A stretch of 64,000 bases of DNA from Geobacter sp. SVR. Its GTDB lineage: Bacteria; Desulfobacterota; Desulfuromonadia; Geobacterales; Pseudopelobacteraceae. The DNA is taken from contig NZ_AP024469.1 in the NCBI RefSeq assembly GCF_016865365.1, positions 372,001-436,000 on the forward strand. Reading direction: 5' to 3'. Of the stretch, positions 61,113-64,000 are shown piece after piece. Each line of letters begins with the position of its first letter. Position 1 is the stretch's first letter. A program made the position numbers and the translations under genes. A model generated the notes under the pieces. The model had not been told where the DNA came from. It worked only from the letters and a program-made list of their open reading frames with translations, and searched no databases.

Positions 61113-62191
61113 GGCAGCGCCTGCTCTGGAAGTTGCTGGTCGGACACATCGTCCCTGTCTTTGCGATCTTCGGCGTGGTGGTCTGGCATGCCATTGACCG
61201 CAGGGCAGCCGACTATTACCGGGTGCTTGTGGAGCGCCAGGATGTCGCGTCGGCCGAGGCGCACCGCGCCTTCCTTTCCGGCATTCACCACGACCTGGTC
61301 TGGGGCATTCTTGCCACCCTGGCCATTACCCTGCTTCTGACGTCCCTCCTGACCAGATGGGTCTTGCGCCCGCTGTTGCAGATCACCGCCATCACCAAAA
61401 AGGTTGCCGACGGCGACTATTCCGGCCGGGTAAACGCGGCGTCACGCTATGAAGGGGGGCAACTCGCCGATGCCTTCAACCATATGGCCGACAACCTGGA
61501 GGCGATCGAACGGCTGCGCAAGACCATGGTGGCCGACATCGCTCACGAACTGCGGACTCCCCTCACCAATCTGCGCGGTTATCTCGAAGGCTTGAGCGAC
61601 TCCGTCATCCCCCCCACCCCCGAAACCTTTCGAATGCTGGAACAGGAGGTCCTGCGGCTGGTGAATCTGGTGGAGGATCTCCAGCAGTTGGCCAGGGCGG
61701 ATGCAGCCAGGGCTTTTCTGGACCGCCGCAAGCTGTCCCTCCATGAACTGCTCGGCCAGATCATGGATCTGTACCGGCCGAACTTCCAGGAGAAGCAGAT
61801 CGTGGTGCAATGGCAACTCGAACCGGGGAGCGATGCGGTGACGGCAGACCGTGACAAGCTGCTGCAGGCGATCCGCAATCTGACCGACAATGCCTGGAAA
61901 TATACGCCGCGCCAGGGGACCGTTGCGATTTCAACCCTGCGAACCGAAGGCGGCATCAAGACCGTCTTTACCAACAGCGGCTCGGTAATCGCGGCACATG
62001 ACATCCCCTTCCTGTTTGAGCGTTTCTTCCGGGCGGATCGTTCGCGTTCCCGGGATGCGGGAGGGGCCGGTATCGGGCTGGCGATCGTCAAGGAGCTGAT
62101 CGAGGCGCATGGAGGCACGGTGGGTGTCGAAAGCGATGAAAACGGCACCCGTGTATGGTTCACACTCCCTGTCCAGGATGAACCGGCCTAG
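61109..62191 (+). CDS. Membrane sensor histidine kinase (BaeS-like)
   Basis: 360 aa. Two membrane helices (about 10-30 and 64-85) enclose a very short periplasmic loop of about 35 residues; HAMP (85-137), HisKA with H146 (VADIAHELRTPLTNLRG) and HATPase with intact N-box and GAGIGLAIVKELIEAHGG. The small sensor loop suggests it senses the membrane itself or a partner protein rather than a large ligand. Coupled to the response regulator by a 4-base overlap. Confidence 0.93.
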   Translation: MRQRLLWKLLVGHIVPVFAIFGVVVWHAIDRRAADYYRVLVERQDVASAEAHRAFLSGIHHDLVWGILATLAITLLLTSLLTRWVLRPLLQITAITKKVADGDYSGRVNAASRYEGGQLADAFNHMADNLEAIERLRKTMVADIAHELRTPLTNLRGYLEGLSDSVIPPTPETFRMLEQEVLRLVNLVEDLQQLARADAARAFLDRRKLSLHELLGQIMDLYRPNFQEKQIVVQWQLEPGSDAVTADRDKLLQAIRNLTDNAWKYTPRQGTVAISTLRTEGGIKTVFTNSGSVIAAHDIPFLFERFFRADRSRSRDAGGAGIGLAIVKELIEAHGGTVGVESDENGTRVWFTLPVQDEPA

Positions 62192-62257
62192 CCGGAGGTC
62201 GGCCTTCGGGAGGCGACAAGCCATAGTAGCTTGCCAGCGGGACATTTTTCCCTCCTC

Positions 62258-62311
62258 TTTACCGAATCTTTACAATTCCATTACTCTGCCTTTACCCTGA
62301 TTTGTTATTAT
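62258..62311 (+). promoter_or_regulatory. Four 11-bp-spaced direct repeats plus -10: predicted OmpR/PhoB-type activator site
   Basis: TTTAC at 62258, 62269 and 62291 and ATTAC at 62280 form a phased array with exactly 11-bp periodicity; a TTTCC at 62247 may be a fifth. TATTAT (62306-62311) follows the last repeat by 10 bases, as in PhoB-activated promoters where the box replaces the -35. No good -35 is present. Directly downstream of the OmpR-type operon and upstream of the second radical SAM gene. Confidence 0.65.
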
Positions 62312-62392
62312 CGCGATGGATTTGAGAACCGTTTTCGAAAACGCTCGGGCCGTGTCATACCGCCCGGCAGCACAACCAGAATGGGAGAAAGA

Positions 62393-63859
62393 ATGAGCAA
62401 GATCCTCTTTATAACAGCTCCGTACCACTGCTGGGGAGTACAGGTTGTCGGCAACTGGCCCCCTCTTCATATGGCCTATCTGGCCGGTGCCGCACTCGAC
62501 GCGGGACATGAAGCCGGGATTTTCGACGCCATGAACAAGGGGCTCGGGTTTGACGATATCCGCGAGGAGATCGAACGGGTTCAGCCCGATTATGTCATGT
62601 CCCTGGACTATCTGCCGGTCACCGGCGCCATCAGCACCGCCACGGTCCCCGACTCCCTCAGGATTCTGGATATTGCCAAAGAGGTAAACCCCGCCATCGT
62701 CACCCTGCTGGGGGGGCCCCATCCCACCTTCATGTTCGGTGAGATCCTCGAATACGAGAAGAACCACGTGGATTTTATCATCAAAGGGGAGCCGGAGCAC
62801 ATCCTGAAGCAGCTGTTGGCGGCCATTCCGGAAGGAACGGGGAAAAGCGTCAAGGGGATTGCCTACCGCGAAGGGTCGGAGATCGTCAGTACCGAAAACC
62901 AGCACCACATCGTCGAACTGGACTCCCTGAATCCGGCCTGGCACCTGTTGGATTGGGACGACTATCACTATCGCGTCGAGCCGGAGGGCAGGATGGCTTC
63001 CATCCTCACGTCCCGCGGCTGCGACATGGGCTGTGCGTTCTGCAGCCAGCGGATGTTCTGGCGGGAGGACTGGCGCTGCCGCAAGCCGGAGAACGTCATC
63101 GAGGAGATGGCCCATCTGATCGAAACCTACCAGATCGACTATTTCACCCTGATCGATGCCTATCCTACCAAACACCGGGACCGCTGGGAGCTGTTTCTGG
63201 ATCTTCTGATCGAGCGGAATTTCGGAGTCCGTCTGCTCATCGAGACCCGCGTGGAAGACATCATCCGTGATGCGGATATCCTGCACAAATACCGGGATGC
63301 CGGCATCATCCACATCTATATCGGCGCGGAGAGCGCCGACAAGGACACCCTGAACAGCCTCAACAAAGGGACCAGTTTCGAGCAGAACAAGCAGGCCCTG
63401 GACCTGTGCCGCGAGGCGGGCATCATCACCGAGGCGTCGTTCATGATCGGCTTCACCAATGAAACCTGGGACTCCATCGAGAACACCATCGATTCGGCCA
63501 AGTACTTGAATCCCGACATCGCCGTATTCCCGGTGGTGACCCCCATGCCCTTTACACCGCTCTTCAAGGATATGAAGGATCGCATCCGAGTGTGGGACTA
63601 CTCGAAATACAATCTGGTAACACCCATCGTTGAGCCGCTTGAAATGACCATGGATGAGATCACCCAGGCCCTGGGCACCTGCTACATGCGTTTCTACAGC
63701 GACAAGGTGCAGGAGATCGTGGCGCTGGAGGATGGATTCAAGCGCCGCTACATGCTGAGCGCATTCAAGCTCATGATGAAAGACCACGGCAAGCACTTCG
63801 ATTTCGCCGGTTCTGAAATGCCGATGCACTTTTCGACGGATGTTTTCAAGAGCTACTGA
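62393..63859 (+). CDS. B12-binding-domain radical SAM protein 2
   Basis: 488 aa paralog of the protein at 58581. N-terminal cobalamin-binding-like fold (KILFITAPYHCWG, TLLGGPHPTFMFGE), radical SAM cluster C210-x3-C214-x2-C217 (TSRGCDMGCAFCSQRMFW), then DAYPTKHRDRW and IETRVEDIIRD strands shared with the paralog. No DxHxxG motif, so B12 binding is predicted only from fold. ATG at 62393 has GGGAG 5 bases upstream and agrees with the conserved first strand. It has its own promoter with an OmpR-type repeat array and its own terminator. Substrate unknown; lipid or glycan modification fits the neighbourhood. Confidence 0.88.
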   Translation: MSKILFITAPYHCWGVQVVGNWPPLHMAYLAGAALDAGHEAGIFDAMNKGLGFDDIREEIERVQPDYVMSLDYLPVTGAISTATVPDSLRILDIAKEVNPAIVTLLGGPHPTFMFGEILEYEKNHVDFIIKGEPEHILKQLLAAIPEGTGKSVKGIAYREGSEIVSTENQHHIVELDSLNPAWHLLDWDDYHYRVEPEGRMASILTSRGCDMGCAFCSQRMFWREDWRCRKPENVIEEMAHLIETYQIDYFTLIDAYPTKHRDRWELFLDLLIERNFGVRLLIETRVEDIIRDADILHKYRDAGIIHIYIGAESADKDTLNSLNKGTSFEQNKQALDLCREAGIITEASFMIGFTNETWDSIENTIDSAKYLNPDIAVFPVVTPMPFTPLFKDMKDRIRVWDYSKYNLVTPIVEPLEMTMDEITQALGTCYMRFYSDKVQEIVALEDGFKRRYMLSAFKLMMKDHGKHFDFAGSEMPMHFSTDVFKSY

Positions 63860-63882
63860 TAAATAAACCCATATAGTAACAA

Positions 63883-63919
63883 CAACGGCCCGACGAGCAA
63901 TTTCGTCGGGCCGTTGCTT
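63883..63919 (+). terminator. Intrinsic terminator after the second radical SAM gene
   Basis: Perfect 14-base stem CAACGGCCCGACGA (63883-63896) / TCGTCGGGCCGTTG (63903-63916), then CTTT. The remaining ~80 bases to the window end show no gene. Confidence 0.9.
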
Positions 63920-64000
63920 TACATGGTGTCTGGCAGTTGACCTATCTCAGATCCATTTCCAGTTTTGGTCATGCAAAAAAATGCCCCCGCTTCTTGCGAA

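Noticed and set aside
62270-63829. 519-codon minus-strand frame opposite radical SAM protein 2
   Set aside because: Antisense shadow; the plus strand carries all family motifs and a proper start.
1-64000. CRISPR array, rRNA operon, insertion sequence or prophage
   Set aside because: No evenly spaced identical repeats with spacers, rRNA sequence, transposase or phage structural gene could be recognised.

Overview
The window looks like a chromosomal segment of a Geobacter-like deltaproteobacterium (Desulfuromonadales/Geobacterales). Evidence: many multiheme c-type cytochromes, a porin-cytochrome conduit, the CxxxxCH/CXXCH cytochrome type well known from Geobacter, duplicated ResB/CcsB cytochrome-c maturation genes, an A-type flavoprotein and a high-G+C housekeeping background. 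The species assignment is an inference; no 16S gene is present.

Layout. 0-7 kb is housekeeping: rlmN (truncated by the window edge), mtgA and an A-type flavoprotein on the minus strand, then radA, dksA, a GAF histidine kinase and tRNA-Ala(CGC) on the plus strand. 7-9.3 kb is a small accessory patch: a His/Cys-rich microprotein, a UPF0251 regulator, a decayed UPF0597 (cysteine desulfidase-like) pseudogene, an orphan gene and HU. 9.3-17 kb holds a 12-heme cytochrome with a 64-aa partner, a histone-deacetylase-family amidohydrolase, a TPR protein, a 34-aa membrane microprotein, a single-domain response regulator, an OmpA lipoprotein coupled to an Smr-domain protein, and a DUF4124 protein.

17.3-26.3 kb is a probable extracellular electron transfer island: beta-barrel porin, 5-heme lipoprotein and a larger lipoprotein with mixed heme motifs, then two surface lipoproteins (one with ten 11-residue repeats) and an 827-aa decaheme lipoprotein. 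26.6-38.5 kb is a co-oriented run that could be one operon. It carries three ResB-like and two CcsB-type (WWD) proteins, a WG-repeat lipoprotein, a small membrane protein, and an ABC module (two FtsX permeases plus ATPase) with a DUF2318 membrane protein. That last set resembles the iron-related part of the Campylobacter p19/Ftr1 locus, so iron handling and cytochrome c maturation appear to be genetically joined here.

38.6-58.3 kb is a surface-glycan or lipid-glycosylation cluster: radical SAM/SPASM protein, FAD oxidoreductase, DegT aminotransferase, GT4 and two GT2 transferases, methyltransferase, flippase-like membrane protein and six large GT-C-type membrane proteins. 58.6-63.9 kb carries two related B12-binding-type radical SAM enzymes flanking a rhodanese and an OmpR-type two-component system. 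Upstream of the second enzyme lie four direct repeats at exactly 11-bp spacing, the expected footprint of an OmpR/PhoB-type regulator. The first enzyme lacks a standard start codon at the position its homology requires.

No CRISPR array, insertion sequence, rRNA or recognisable prophage was seen.
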